Assembly: GCF_900196725.1 (NCBI RefSeq)
Contig: NZ_FZMP01000014.1
Location: forward strand, 1-32,351
Source of the DNA: Candidatus Methanoperedens nitratireducens
GTDB taxonomy: Archaea; Halobacteriota; Methanosarcinia; Methanosarcinales; Methanoperedenaceae
Direction of reading: 5' to 3'
Length of the DNA stretch: 32,351 nt
Position numbers and translations under genes: made by a program. This document shows positions 8,018 to 16,131 of the stretch, in pieces. Position 1 is the stretch's first letter; every line of letters starts with the position of its first letter. Under the pieces are notes generated by a model. It worked only from the letters and a program-made list of their open reading frames with translations, ran no database searches and was not told where the DNA came from.

Positions 8018-8886
8018 ATGGATGACTTCATGGAGAAGCTGTTAAAGCTACAGTCAGAGTTTTTCAAGCGCATGAGGTTACTTTTTATCCTTGACCTGCT
8101 CTCCATCTTTAGCATATCTTACGCTCTCTTCATAATCTTACAGGTCGAGTATTTCCTTCAGAAGACTTCCCTGTACCCGCAGTTACCGATAGCGATTATC
8201 CCTCCGGTTCTGGCATTTATCATAGCCGTAATCGGTGCATTCCTGCTGCATAGGAAGGATCGCAAAAAAATGTCACTCTCTTAACAGAAAATAAGTATCC
8301 TGAACTCAAAGAGAAACTCAGGACTGCTTACGATAACAGAGATGAGACCAACGTAATAGTTGATTCGTTAAAAAGCCTGGTTTCCGAATTATTGACGGGT
8401 GTTTCAGCATCAAAACTTCTATCAGGCCGTGTAATAGCCACTAAAATAATACTGGTGATCATATTTATTTCACTTGCGGCCATTGTTTCATTTAACCCGG
8501 ATTACAGAGTCCCGCCCGATACTTTGAACAATTTTTCCACCGGCGTTTCCGAAACCATAGGAAATGCAACAGGGGTTTTTGTTACAGGCCCGCCGGTCGA
8601 TACCACTAAAGCCGGGACAACAGGTCAGGGAGATATTTTCGGAAGACCCGACATTGCGCCCATCCAGGGAAAACCCGTGGACCTGTCCCTTCAACAGGGC
8701 GAAGGGCTGGGTAATACGCCGAGCGAATATAAACCTGACCAGAACCAGTTCATCAAATCGGCAGCATTCCCTGTGGACGCCCTGGGCTCTAATGTTTCTG
8801 ACGGAGGATACAGTACCCTTATGAGAAAAACCCAGACCGAGAAGGAACTGATCAATAAATATGCAGTGCAAAGGAGTAAGATTTAG
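8018..8886 (+). pseudogene. Membrane protein heading the MoxR operon, split by a frameshift
   Basis: Two open frames together make one protein of about 289 residues. The first (8018 to the stop at 8282-8284) has two transmembrane helices (about 22-43 and 57-78) and ends in RKDRKK. The second frame is open through this point and reads VTLLTENKYPELKEKLRTAYDN, then a third helix (KIILVIIFISLAAIVSF) and a long external-type tail to 8886. A single missing A in the seven-A run at 8264-8270 accounts for the break. The layout (two helices, LKEKLRTAYDN, a third helix) is that of a protein found beside MoxR-DUF58 genes in methanogens, as I recall. Start ATG 8018 has GAAGGTGA upstream, and TTAATATAAAT near 7978 fits as a TATA box. 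Either real inactivation or a sequencing indel is possible. Confidence 0.7.
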
Positions 8887-8899
8887 AGAGGTTAAAAAA

Positions 8900-9847
8900 A
8901 TGAGCAATGAGACATATACAAGCTCAAACAGGATTTTTAAGGAGCTTTTTGATGAGATAGGGAAGGTCATCGTAGGGCAGCATGAAGCTGTTGAGCACAT
9001 GATGATCGCGATACTTTGCAACAGCCACGCGCTTGTTGAAAGCAATCCCGGTCTCGCAAAGACGCTCACCATAAGCACGATCTCAAAAGCGCTTGACCTT
9101 AAATTCAACAGGATACAGTGCACACCCGACCTCATGCCCTCGGATATCACAGGTACATATATCATCGAGGACGTGGGCGGAAAAAAGCAGTACCGCTTTG
9201 AGCCCGGACCTGTGTTTGCGAACATCGTGCTGGCGGATGAGATTAACAGAGCTTCGCCCAAGACGCAGAGCGCGATGCTTGAGGCTATGCAGGAAAAACA
9301 GGTGACGATTGGCAATAAGACCTATCCCCTGGACAAGCCTTTTTTTGTTCTTGCAACCCAGAACCCGATAGAGATGGAAGGCACATATCCGCTGCCGGAG
9401 GCGCAGCTTGACAGGTTCCTGCTCAAGATATTAATGGATTATCCCTCGATAGAAGATGAGAATGAGATCGTTAACAGGTACACGCGCAATATAACGCCCT
9501 CTGTGAACCGCGTTGTCTCAAAGAACGAAGTACTTGAACTCCAGAGGCTCACGCGCGATGTTCCGCTAGCAGAGGATATCAAGAACCGCGCCATCAAGAT
9601 AGTGGCTGCAACACGCGCAAAGAGCGAAAATATCGAATACGGCGCCTCGCCGCGAGCATCCATCGGCATAATCCTTGCAGCAAAAGCAAGGGCGCTGATG
9701 CAGGGCCGCAATTATGTAAGCGAAGAGGATATTGATACAATGGCTTATCCTGTAATGCGCCACCGCGTTATTCTTACATTTGAGTCCGAGCGCAAGGGCA
9801 TGACGACAGACCAGGTGATTTCAAATATCCTGAAAACCGTGAAATAA
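8900..9847 (+). CDS. MoxR-family AAA+ ATPase
   Basis: This is a MoxR-type AAA+ ATPase, a chaperone-like enzyme that acts with von Willebrand factor A (vWA) proteins, often in metal insertion or complex maturation. Visible motifs are a P-loop (ESNPGLAKT, with Ser where MoxR usually has Gly), Walker B (NIVLADEINRA), the sensor-1 region FVLATQNPIEMEGTYPLPEA and arginine QLDRF. The frame is open from 8861, but ATG 8900 is preferred: GAGAGG lies 7 nt upstream and the family sequence begins soon after. That gives 315 residues, a normal length. It follows the split membrane gene by 13 nt and precedes DUF58 after a structured 119-nt gap. This MoxR-DUF58-vWA order is classical for the family. Confidence 0.93.
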   Translation: MSNETYTSSNRIFKELFDEIGKVIVGQHEAVEHMMIAILCNSHALVESNPGLAKTLTISTISKALDLKFNRIQCTPDLMPSDITGTYIIEDVGGKKQYRFEPGPVFANIVLADEINRASPKTQSAMLEAMQEKQVTIGNKTYPLDKPFFVLATQNPIEMEGTYPLPEAQLDRFLLKILMDYPSIEDENEIVNRYTRNITPSVNRVVSKNEVLELQRLTRDVPLAEDIKNRAIKIVAATRAKSENIEYGASPRASIGIILAAKARALMQGRNYVSEEDIDTMAYPVMRHRVILTFESERKGMTTDQVISNILKTVK

Positions 9848-9863
9848 ATGAAAACCGTCGCGC

Positions 9864-9967
9864 CGCTTTACTTCGCAGACACGTATCAAGGGTTGCGCCC
9901 CTTGAGGACGCACACACGTATGCCCGCAGGCATACGTGGATACCGCATAAAGCGAGGTGTCGCTTTA
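9864..9967 (+). ncRNA. Structured intergenic RNA element with alternative pairing at the DUF58 start
   Basis: Four perfect helices can be drawn. P1 is CGCTTTA (9864-9870) with TAAAGCG (9948-9954). P2 is TCAAGGG (9886-9892) with CCCTTGA (9899-9905). P3 is CACGTATGCC (9915-9924) with GGCATACGTG (9929-9938). P1-P3 would form a three-way junction. The 3' strand of P1 can instead pair downstream as P4: TAAAGCGA (9948-9955) with TCGCTTTA (9960-9967). P4 has a GGTG loop and places the Shine-Dalgarno GAGGTG and the A of the DUF58 ATG in a hairpin. P1 and P4 are mutually exclusive, as in translational riboswitches. No known class is recognised. A dispersed palindromic repeat is the alternative reading, since part of P3 recurs between fusA and tuf. 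Confidence 0.5.
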
Positions 9968-10824
9968 TGATAGATACTTCGTTTTTCAAGGAGCTTGACC
10001 GCTTCTCGTTCATGGTGCGAAAGCGCGTCTCCACAGCCTATAGCGGAGGCCGCCGCTCAATCCTGAAAGGCAGGGGCATGGAGCCTGTGAGCTACCGTGA
10101 ATACACGCGAGGAGATGATTTCAAGATTATCGACTGGAAGGTGTACGGGCGCACAGAGAAGCTTTATGTCAAGGAATTTGAGGAAGAAAAAAGCCTGACC
10201 ACGCATATTCTCCTTGATACAAGCAAGAGCATGGATTTTCGCAATAAATTTGAATATGCTGCGATGCTTGCCCTGGGGTTTGCATACCTTGTTACCAAGG
10301 ATAACGAGAAATTCGGGGTATCCACATTCGCTGAGGAGATAAACATCACAAAACCAAAACGAGGAAGGAAGTATCTCTCGCAGACGATCGATAATCTTAA
10401 CAATACCGAACTTCTGGGAAAAACAAATTTTGATTACTGCATGGAAAAATATGCCAGCATTATTAAATCAAGGTCGCTTGTGATAATCATTTCAGACTTC
10501 ATGGCTGATGCCGGTGCAATCAGGAATGCGATATTCAGGCTCGGGGATAACGAGCTTGTGCTCATCCAGGTGCTTGACCCCGTGGAGAAAAACCTTGACC
10601 TGGGCGGGGAAGCGCGGCTCATTGACCTTGAGACTGACACTAAACTGGATATCTATACAAGCCCCAGGCTGCGCGCTGAGTACCAGAAGAGACTGAACGA
10701 CCACATCGCGAAAATAAAAGAGACCTGTTTGCAGGTAGGCGCTGATTTTTATACCGTGACCACGGATAAACCGGTGTTTGATGCCATATTCGAGGTAATA
10801 AGCCGCAGAGAGGTAAAGAAATAG
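9967..10824 (+). CDS. DUF58 (vWA-like) protein, MoxR partner
   Basis: The 285-residue protein has the DUF58 hallmark REYTRGDDFKIIDWK at 44-58, followed by a von Willebrand A-like domain with the metal-ion-dependent adhesion site D84-T-S-K-S88 (ILLDTSKSM). The domain continues through LVIIISDFM and ends in a helical C-terminus. DUF58 proteins pair with MoxR ATPases and are thought to be adaptors or targets in complex assembly. There is no transmembrane segment. Start ATG 9967 has GAGGTG at 9954-9959. That site can be folded into a hairpin with the start codon, so translation may be controlled separately from MoxR. The natural partners downstream, the two large vWA proteins, are displaced about 3.4 kb away by hicAB and a helicase. 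Confidence 0.92.
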   Translation: MIDTSFFKELDRFSFMVRKRVSTAYSGGRRSILKGRGMEPVSYREYTRGDDFKIIDWKVYGRTEKLYVKEFEEEKSLTTHILLDTSKSMDFRNKFEYAAMLALGFAYLVTKDNEKFGVSTFAEEINITKPKRGRKYLSQTIDNLNNTELLGKTNFDYCMEKYASIIKSRSLVIIISDFMADAGAIRNAIFRLGDNELVLIQVLDPVEKNLDLGGEARLIDLETDTKLDIYTSPRLRAEYQKRLNDHIAKIKETCLQVGADFYTVTTDKPVFDAIFEVISRREVKK

Positions 10825-10852
10825 AGGTAGCAAATTGAAATTGTAGGTGTTA

Positions 10853-11110
10853 ATGAATAAAAATGCTGTTTACGAAGAACTGAAAAAGAATCCCAAGAAC
10901 ATACATTTTAACAGGTTATGCAGTGCAGCAGAGTTATTCGGTTTCAGGTTTAGGGGTGGAAAAGGGAGCCACAGGATATATGCACGTGAGGGAATAAGGG
11001 AAGCATTGAATTTTCAAAATGTTGGCGGATGGGCAAAGCCTTATCAAGTAAGGCAGCTTTTAAAAATTATTGATAAATATAATCTCCTGAAGGAGGAAGA
11101 TGATGCATAA
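10853..11110 (+). CDS. hicA: HicA-like mRNA interferase toxin
   Basis: This small protein (86 residues) has the HicA double-stranded-RNA-binding-like fold. It shows an N-terminal helix, then FGFRFRGGKGSHRIYARE, with the conserved G-S-H whose histidine is catalytic in the family. HicA toxins cleave mRNA and stop growth. The frame can start at GTG 10847, but ATG 10853 with AGGTG four nucleotides upstream fits HicA N-termini better. It is followed directly by hicB, overlapping by 8 nt, the usual toxin-first order. It lies 28 nt after DUF58 inside the MoxR/vWA operon, so it was probably inserted there. The active-site H and the surrounding glycines are intact, so it looks functional. Confidence 0.87.
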   Translation: MNKNAVYEELKKNPKNIHFNRLCSAAELFGFRFRGGKGSHRIYAREGIREALNFQNVGGWAKPYQVRQLLKIIDKYNLLKEEDDA

Positions 11111-11369
11111 GTATGCGATAGAAATTTTCTATAGCGAAGAAGATGAGGGATATATTGCAGTAGTTCCAGAACTTCCTGGGTGCTCTGCTTTTGGAGAAAC
11201 AGAAGAAGAGGCATTGAGAGAAATCAAGGTAGCGATAGACCTTTGGTTGGAAACGGCTGAAAAAGATGGAAGAGAAATTCCCAAGCCCGCAGGAAAAGAA
11301 CTTCTGAGGACTGTGGTTGAGGGAGTGGTAGCACTTGGCGAGGTACATTCAGAGGGAGCAGGGGCATAA
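11103..11369 (+). CDS. hicB: HicB-like antitoxin
   Basis: This is the antitoxin partner of HicA. The N-terminal partial RNase-H-like domain is typical (YAIEIFYSEEDEGYIAVVPE then LPGCSAFGETEEEAL). The C-terminal tail (about 55-88) has no obvious ribbon-helix-helix or HTH, so DNA binding is not evident. Two adjacent ATGs occur at 11100 and 11103. The second has AGGAGG (11091-11096) at 6-nt spacing and is preferred. The start lies within the 3' end of hicA, so synthesis is coupled. The length of 88 residues is in the short HicB class. Confidence 0.88.
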   Translation: MHKYAIEIFYSEEDEGYIAVVPELPGCSAFGETEEEALREIKVAIDLWLETAEKDGREIPKPAGKELLRTVVEGVVALGEVHSEGAGA

Positions 11370-11406
11370 TAGAGATTATGTGGCATTATAAATTTTCGAT
11401 CAGATT

Positions 11407-14082
11407 ATGATATCTTCAAAATATGGTGGCTATTTTCCTTATCCTGAATTTAGACCTCATCAAGTACAAATGCTTGATAAAGTTGAAGAATCTATACAAA
11501 AAGGTAATCACAGTGTACTGATGATTGATGCACCTACTGGAACTGGGAAAACAAGTGTAATCGCACCGATCCTTGCCAATAAAGGTAATAAAAGATTTGT
11601 TGTGGCTGTGCGTACTCACAGTCAGATTGGGATATATTCCGAAGAAATTAATAAAATATGCACGAAGACATCTAAAAAACCTACTATTGCATATCTGGTT
11701 GAGAGATCCAGAACATGCAAACTGTCTTCTAATTCATCTATATGCAATATGCTTGTTGAAAATACTAAAAAGTTTATCGAGTATAAAATAAATAAATTTC
11801 AACTTGAAAAATACGATGCTTCTTCTGATGAAAGTGTTATTGAAGTCTTGGAACATGAATTTGATGAAAGAAACCCAATAAGCTTCGAACATTTCATTAA
11901 TGAACAAACTATTGATGAAAAGATAAAAATCTTTGAACAAAAAAATAAAGAAATGATGATTTGTCCTTATTATCTTTTCTCAAAAATTGGTTATTTTGAT
12001 ATAAATTTAAACAAGTTAAAGTTTTTAAATTCAATTAAAATCGAAACTAAAGCTCAAAAATTCTTATATCAGCCTATCTTACCTGATCAAGCTAGAAAAA
12101 TTAACAGTGATTTATGTTTTTATGAAATAATGGCAGTCGCTTCAAAAAAATCAGATATAGTAGTTTTAATGCATAGCCACATAGTTAACGAATCGATACG
12201 GAACGCTACTTATAATAAAATTGGAATTAAGCAAGAAGAAACCATTTTATTGATAGATGAAGCACATAATATTGGCGAAAGAATAGAACAAGAAAATTCT
12301 GAAAAATTAGATGTAAATTTAATTAACGAAGCTATCAAACAGATAGAAAAATTGTATTTGTTTAGCTGGGATGAGATTCCAGGGAAAGACGAATCCAGAC
12401 TTATAAAATATTTAATAGAGAATTTCGGCATAAACTGGATAACTACGGCAAAAATCGAAAGAATCGGTGAGATTGGAACTATAAGTATTTCTACTGAAAA
12501 TAACTCTCTTTCTCTTAGATTTAATAATGAAAAAACAAGGGTAAACCTGACAATTGATGATGGTAGAACAGATGAGTTTCTTGCGAAAAAAGATGCATCA
12601 GGTAGATTAAATATATATAAACATTTAGAAAATAATGCAAAGGGTGAAGAAGTATCCAATACAGAGCTTATATATAATATTTTGTTGAAACTTAAAAATA
12701 TTCTTGAGACATTAAACAAAGGGAGGGCTAATGAAGGTAAATTTGAATCAAACATCTTGATTAACAGAGTATTTGAAAATATTGTTAATCCAATCGAAAT
12801 TGATAACATTATTTCTAAAATGCTTAGTTTTAGTAATCAAATAGACAATAAGGAAAATTTAAGTCTTGATTCTGAGCATGAGCCTTTAAAAAAAGTTATT
12901 CAATTTTTATCAATTGTAAATTATCATAAAAACAATGTGAATACTCCTTATATCTTACGAAAGGATACAGATAATTCTGAATTAAATAAAAAAGAGATTT
13001 TTTTAGAGATTAAAAACATTGATCCGAGTTCACAGCTTTCTAAAATTGCGAATTTACACTATACTACAATTCTGATGTCTGGGACTTTCTCTCCTCTTGA
13101 TTTTTATGAATTATATTATTTTGGAGAAAACAAGCGAGCGGAAAAATGCCCGCTTCCTAACTCATTCCCACGTCAAAACCGTTTGATAATTGGTATTAAC
13201 AATGTAAATACCATTTCATCTGAGCGTGATAATCAACGGATGATCCAAAATTATGAAAAATGTATAAATTCGTTTATAACTGATGTTCCGGGCAACGTGG
13301 CTATATTTTGCACATCTGATATAAAAAATCGATATTCAGTGTATTGTCTTAAAATAGCAAGAAAAAGTAATAAAGAATTTTTTGAACAAAGGGACGATAT
13401 TCCTATAGAAGATATCTTTGAAAGATTTAAAAATATCGGGGAAAAAAATAATGGGGGTGTGCTTTTAGCGCTAAGTGGTGGGAAATTGAGCGAAGGGAAA
13501 GATTACGCTGGTGATTCATTAAAGGCTGCTATGGTTCTAGGACTTCATCTTGGACCGCCTGATTATCTTCAAAACTCCAAAAATGAATATTATGAAATGC
13601 TATATGGCAAGGAGAAAGGAATTTTTATCGCGTATAGACTTCCAGCTATGAATAAGGCATTACAGGCATTGGGTCGGGTTATTAGAGACAAAGATGAAAC
13701 TGGAGTTCTAGTCTTAGCTGATAGCAGATTTGTTACTGACAGATATGATTCTGTATGGCAGTATCTTCCTTCATGGATTAAAACTGAAATGAAACAGTGT
13801 AATTCTTTACAAATCGGAGATATAATAAAAGATTGGGTAGAAAATATAAAACAGAAAGAAATACAAAAAGAGATAGCTGATCGAACAGTAAGTAATAGTT
13901 CGTTTTTAAAAAATATAGACTTAAAAGGTAAAGAGAGAAAGGTTGATGTACCACCTACAAGAGGAAGCTCTAATTCACGTATAACGCATAAAGTAGATAA
14001 AAGAGATTTATTTTGTCCGAAGTGCAAGAGCATGATGCTACCTACAAGGAATAAATGCAGGAAATGTGGGTATGAATATTAA
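11407..14082 (+). CDS. XPD/Rad3-like (DinG-related) superfamily 2 helicase with C-terminal zinc ribbon
   Basis: This large (891-residue) ATP-dependent helicase has Q/motif I APTGTGKTS (42-50), motif Ia AVRTHSQ (67-73), DEAH box LLIDEAHN (281-288), motif III MSGTFSPLDF, motif V GGKLSEGKDYAGDSL and motif VI QALGRVIRD. Cysteines C104, C113, C186 and C237 lie between motifs Ia and II, where XPD and DinG bind a 4Fe-4S cluster; C237 precedes SDIVVLMHSHIV as in XPD. The protein ends in a zinc ribbon, C-x2-C-x11-C-x2-C. The gene is far richer in A+T than the neighbouring MoxR and vWA genes, indicating horizontal arrival. No Shine-Dalgarno is visible; ATTATAAAT near 11385 suggests a leaderless message. 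It may act in repair or defence, and resembles divergent XPD-like helicases outside the core repair set. Confidence 0.88.
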   Translation: MISSKYGGYFPYPEFRPHQVQMLDKVEESIQKGNHSVLMIDAPTGTGKTSVIAPILANKGNKRFVVAVRTHSQIGIYSEEINKICTKTSKKPTIAYLVERSRTCKLSSNSSICNMLVENTKKFIEYKINKFQLEKYDASSDESVIEVLEHEFDERNPISFEHFINEQTIDEKIKIFEQKNKEMMICPYYLFSKIGYFDINLNKLKFLNSIKIETKAQKFLYQPILPDQARKINSDLCFYEIMAVASKKSDIVVLMHSHIVNESIRNATYNKIGIKQEETILLIDEAHNIGERIEQENSEKLDVNLINEAIKQIEKLYLFSWDEIPGKDESRLIKYLIENFGINWITTAKIERIGEIGTISISTENNSLSLRFNNEKTRVNLTIDDGRTDEFLAKKDASGRLNIYKHLENNAKGEEVSNTELIYNILLKLKNILETLNKGRANEGKFESNILINRVFENIVNPIEIDNIISKMLSFSNQIDNKENLSLDSEHEPLKKVIQFLSIVNYHKNNVNTPYILRKDTDNSELNKKEIFLEIKNIDPSSQLSKIANLHYTTILMSGTFSPLDFYELYYFGENKRAEKCPLPNSFPRQNRLIIGINNVNTISSERDNQRMIQNYEKCINSFITDVPGNVAIFCTSDIKNRYSVYCLKIARKSNKEFFEQRDDIPIEDIFERFKNIGEKNNGGVLLALSGGKLSEGKDYAGDSLKAAMVLGLHLGPPDYLQNSKNEYYEMLYGKEKGIFIAYRLPAMNKALQALGRVIRDKDETGVLVLADSRFVTDRYDSVWQYLPSWIKTEMKQCNSLQIGDIIKDWVENIKQKEIQKEIADRTVSNSSFLKNIDLKGKERKVDVPPTRGSSNSRITHKVDKRDLFCPKCKSMMLPTRNKCRKCGYEY

Positions 14083-14108
14083 ATGTTATTTTCATGATCA
14101 AAAACAAA

Positions 14109-14236
14109 TTTATAATACTAAAATGGTGTAAGAGAACCCTCCGGCAATGGTCAATTATGTTAACCAATACAATTACCAAAGTAAAAATCCCAAAATCAGT
14201 TCCACTTTTATGGATGCATAACATGCAAGATAGGAG
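14109..14236 (+). promoter_or_regulatory. Promoter and RBS ahead of the two vWA genes
   Basis: TTTATAATA at 14109-14117 is TATA-like, and AGGAG at 14232-14236 precedes ATG 14245 by 8 nt. Transcription from about 14138 would leave a leader of roughly 100 nt. Such a promoter would restore expression of the vWA genes after the hicAB-helicase insertion separated them from MoxR-DUF58. The 162-nt gap holds no gene. Confidence 0.4.
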
Positions 14237-14244
14237 AAAATAAA

Positions 14245-16131
14245 ATGGGACTTCTGGATTCATTCTTTGCAAGTTCCCTACAATTCGCGAACCAGGCAGG
14301 ACTGTACGCACTTCTCTCCATAATCCCGCTTATAATAATCTATCTGCTGCGCCCGAGACCTCTCAAGGTAAAGATACCTTCGCTAATGTTCCTGATGGAC
14401 ATCGAGAGGAAGAAAAGGCTTAACGTTTTCAGGAAATTCCTGAAGGACCCCCTATTCCTTATTCAACTGTTCGTACTGATACTGACCTCCCTGGCTGTTG
14501 CAGCGCCGTTCATTATGGCAAACGAGGAAGCTGGAGGCGGCTCAACAGTAATAATCCTTGATGCCTCAGCGAGCATGCAGGCTAAAACCACGTTGGGCGA
14601 CACCAAATTTGAAAGCGCGGTCGGGCAGGCGGACAAGTACCTCAGCTCAAAGAACACGATAATCCTTGCAGAAAGCGTGCCTGTGATGGTGATAAAAGAG
14701 ACCTCCTCAGGAAGCGCATCGGATGCGCTTTCGAAATTGAAGCCAAAAGCTACATCCACCGACCTGTCAGGCGCTATTCTTCTTGGCAGGCGGCTGCTTC
14801 CTGAAGGCGGAAGGATCGTGGTTTTCTCTGATTTTACAAGCTGGAACGGGGATGATCCCGATATAGCAAGGGAAGTGGCGCAGGCAAACGGCATAATTGT
14901 TGATTTTGTTACTGTGAGCGCAAGGACGGATAATGTCGGAATCATAGACGGCTGGTTTGAAGGCAGCGATTACAAGCTTGTCATCCGGAACTTCAACAAA
15001 GAGGCGCAGAATGTAAAAATCGACGTGACCACTAACAACGTGAATGTACTTTCAAGTACCCTTAACCTGGACAGCCAGTCAAACGGTTACTTCACGGTCA
15101 GTAAATTAAGCCCCGGGACAACTAAAATCTCATTGAACACCGATGATGCCCTCCCGGTGGATAACAACGCCTATGTCTTTATACCGAAAACGATGGAACG
15201 TAACATCCTTTATATCGCGGACAATGCAAAATCACCTTCACTTGTCGCGCTTAATCTTGTTCCTTATACCACTGTTAAAACCGTGGACACGAAAAGCACC
15301 CCTTCATTCCCAGGGTACTCGATTGTCTTTGTGAACTCCCCGTTATCATCCGATGCGGCAAAGAGCCTGTCCGATTATGTCAGAGGGGGGGGAAATGCTG
15401 TGATAATCGCATCCCCCGGTCTACAGGATATGGACCTGTTGCCTGTTGTACTTGATTCTGTCACGAATAAAACATCGCTCAATGTCGCGCAGGCAAGCGG
15501 AATGACCGATGGTATAAGCATTGATAAAGTTGATGTAAAAAAGCATTTTAAGGCCACATTAAGAAACGGCGCGGTAGCACTCTTGGAAGGAGGGGACGAA
15601 TCTGCAATGCTCGCTTACTGGAAGTTCGGGAGTGGCACGGTGATATACTCAGGACTGGCGGACCCGCAGGGGAGTAACATCTTCGACCCACTTAACGAGA
15701 ATGTCTGGAACGATTTCCATGCTCTTCCCGAATACCCCCTTTTCTGGAAACAGCTGATGGAATGGGTAAGCGGGAGCCTTGACGTGAGCGAATTCAACGG
15801 AAAGACGGGGCAGTTTATCAAACTCCCGGCGCGCCAGACCGTAAAGACGCCGGGCGACAGCATCACAACTGATCTTCTGCTGCTTGATGAAGTAGGGGTT
15901 TATGGTCTTCCTGACAGGGATGTTGCTGTAAACCTGTACAATGAACAGGAGTCAAACCTTGCAGGCAGCACAATTTCCACATCAACAGGAGCAGCAGGAG
16001 CGGGTGAAGAAGTACCGGTCACTGCCCAGACGATACGGGTTCCAAAGTATCTTGATATTTATCTCATAATCGCAGCCATGTTCCTTGTGTTCCTTGAACT
16101 CTACTACCTGCACTGGAGGGGTGAACTGTAA
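14245..16131 (+). CDS. BatA-like membrane vWA protein
   Basis: The 628-residue protein has the BatA N-terminal membrane domain. Helices lie at about 18-36 and 69-90, with the cytoplasmic loop RPRPLKVKIPSLMFL between them. A von Willebrand A domain follows with metal site D106-A-S-A-S110 (ILDASASM) and RIVVFSDFTSW. Later comes a glutamine-amidotransferase-like segment (SIVFVNSPL, YVRGGGNAVIIASPG near 370-390). A C-terminal helix (about 603-622, YLIIAAMFLVFLELYYL) precedes a short tail. These proteins work with MoxR-DUF58 at the membrane. The stop overlaps the next start (TAATG), so the two vWA proteins are translationally coupled. Exact substrate complex is unknown. Confidence 0.9.
   Translation: MGLLDSFFASSLQFANQAGLYALLSIIPLIIIYLLRPRPLKVKIPSLMFLMDIERKKRLNVFRKFLKDPLFLIQLFVLILTSLAVAAPFIMANEEAGGGSTVIILDASASMQAKTTLGDTKFESAVGQADKYLSSKNTIILAESVPVMVIKETSSGSASDALSKLKPKATSTDLSGAILLGRRLLPEGGRIVVFSDFTSWNGDDPDIAREVAQANGIIVDFVTVSARTDNVGIIDGWFEGSDYKLVIRNFNKEAQNVKIDVTTNNVNVLSSTLNLDSQSNGYFTVSKLSPGTTKISLNTDDALPVDNNAYVFIPKTMERNILYIADNAKSPSLVALNLVPYTTVKTVDTKSTPSFPGYSIVFVNSPLSSDAAKSLSDYVRGGGNAVIIASPGLQDMDLLPVVLDSVTNKTSLNVAQASGMTDGISIDKVDVKKHFKATLRNGAVALLEGGDESAMLAYWKFGSGTVIYSGLADPQGSNIFDPLNENVWNDFHALPEYPLFWKQLMEWVSGSLDVSEFNGKTGQFIKLPARQTVKTPGDSITTDLLLLDEVGVYGLPDRDVAVNLYNEQESNLAGSTISTSTGAAGAGEEVPVTAQTIRVPKYLDIYLIIAAMFLVFLELYYLHWRGEL

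Noticed and set aside
8392-8886. Independent gene starting at TTG 8392
   Set aside because: The frame is open and family-like well upstream of 8392 with no ribosome binding site at the TTG. It is the second half of the gene split at about 8270.
9848-9966. CRISPR-like repeats in the MoxR-DUF58 gap
   Set aside because: The repeats are inverted and nested, not evenly spaced direct repeats with unique spacers, and there are no cas genes.
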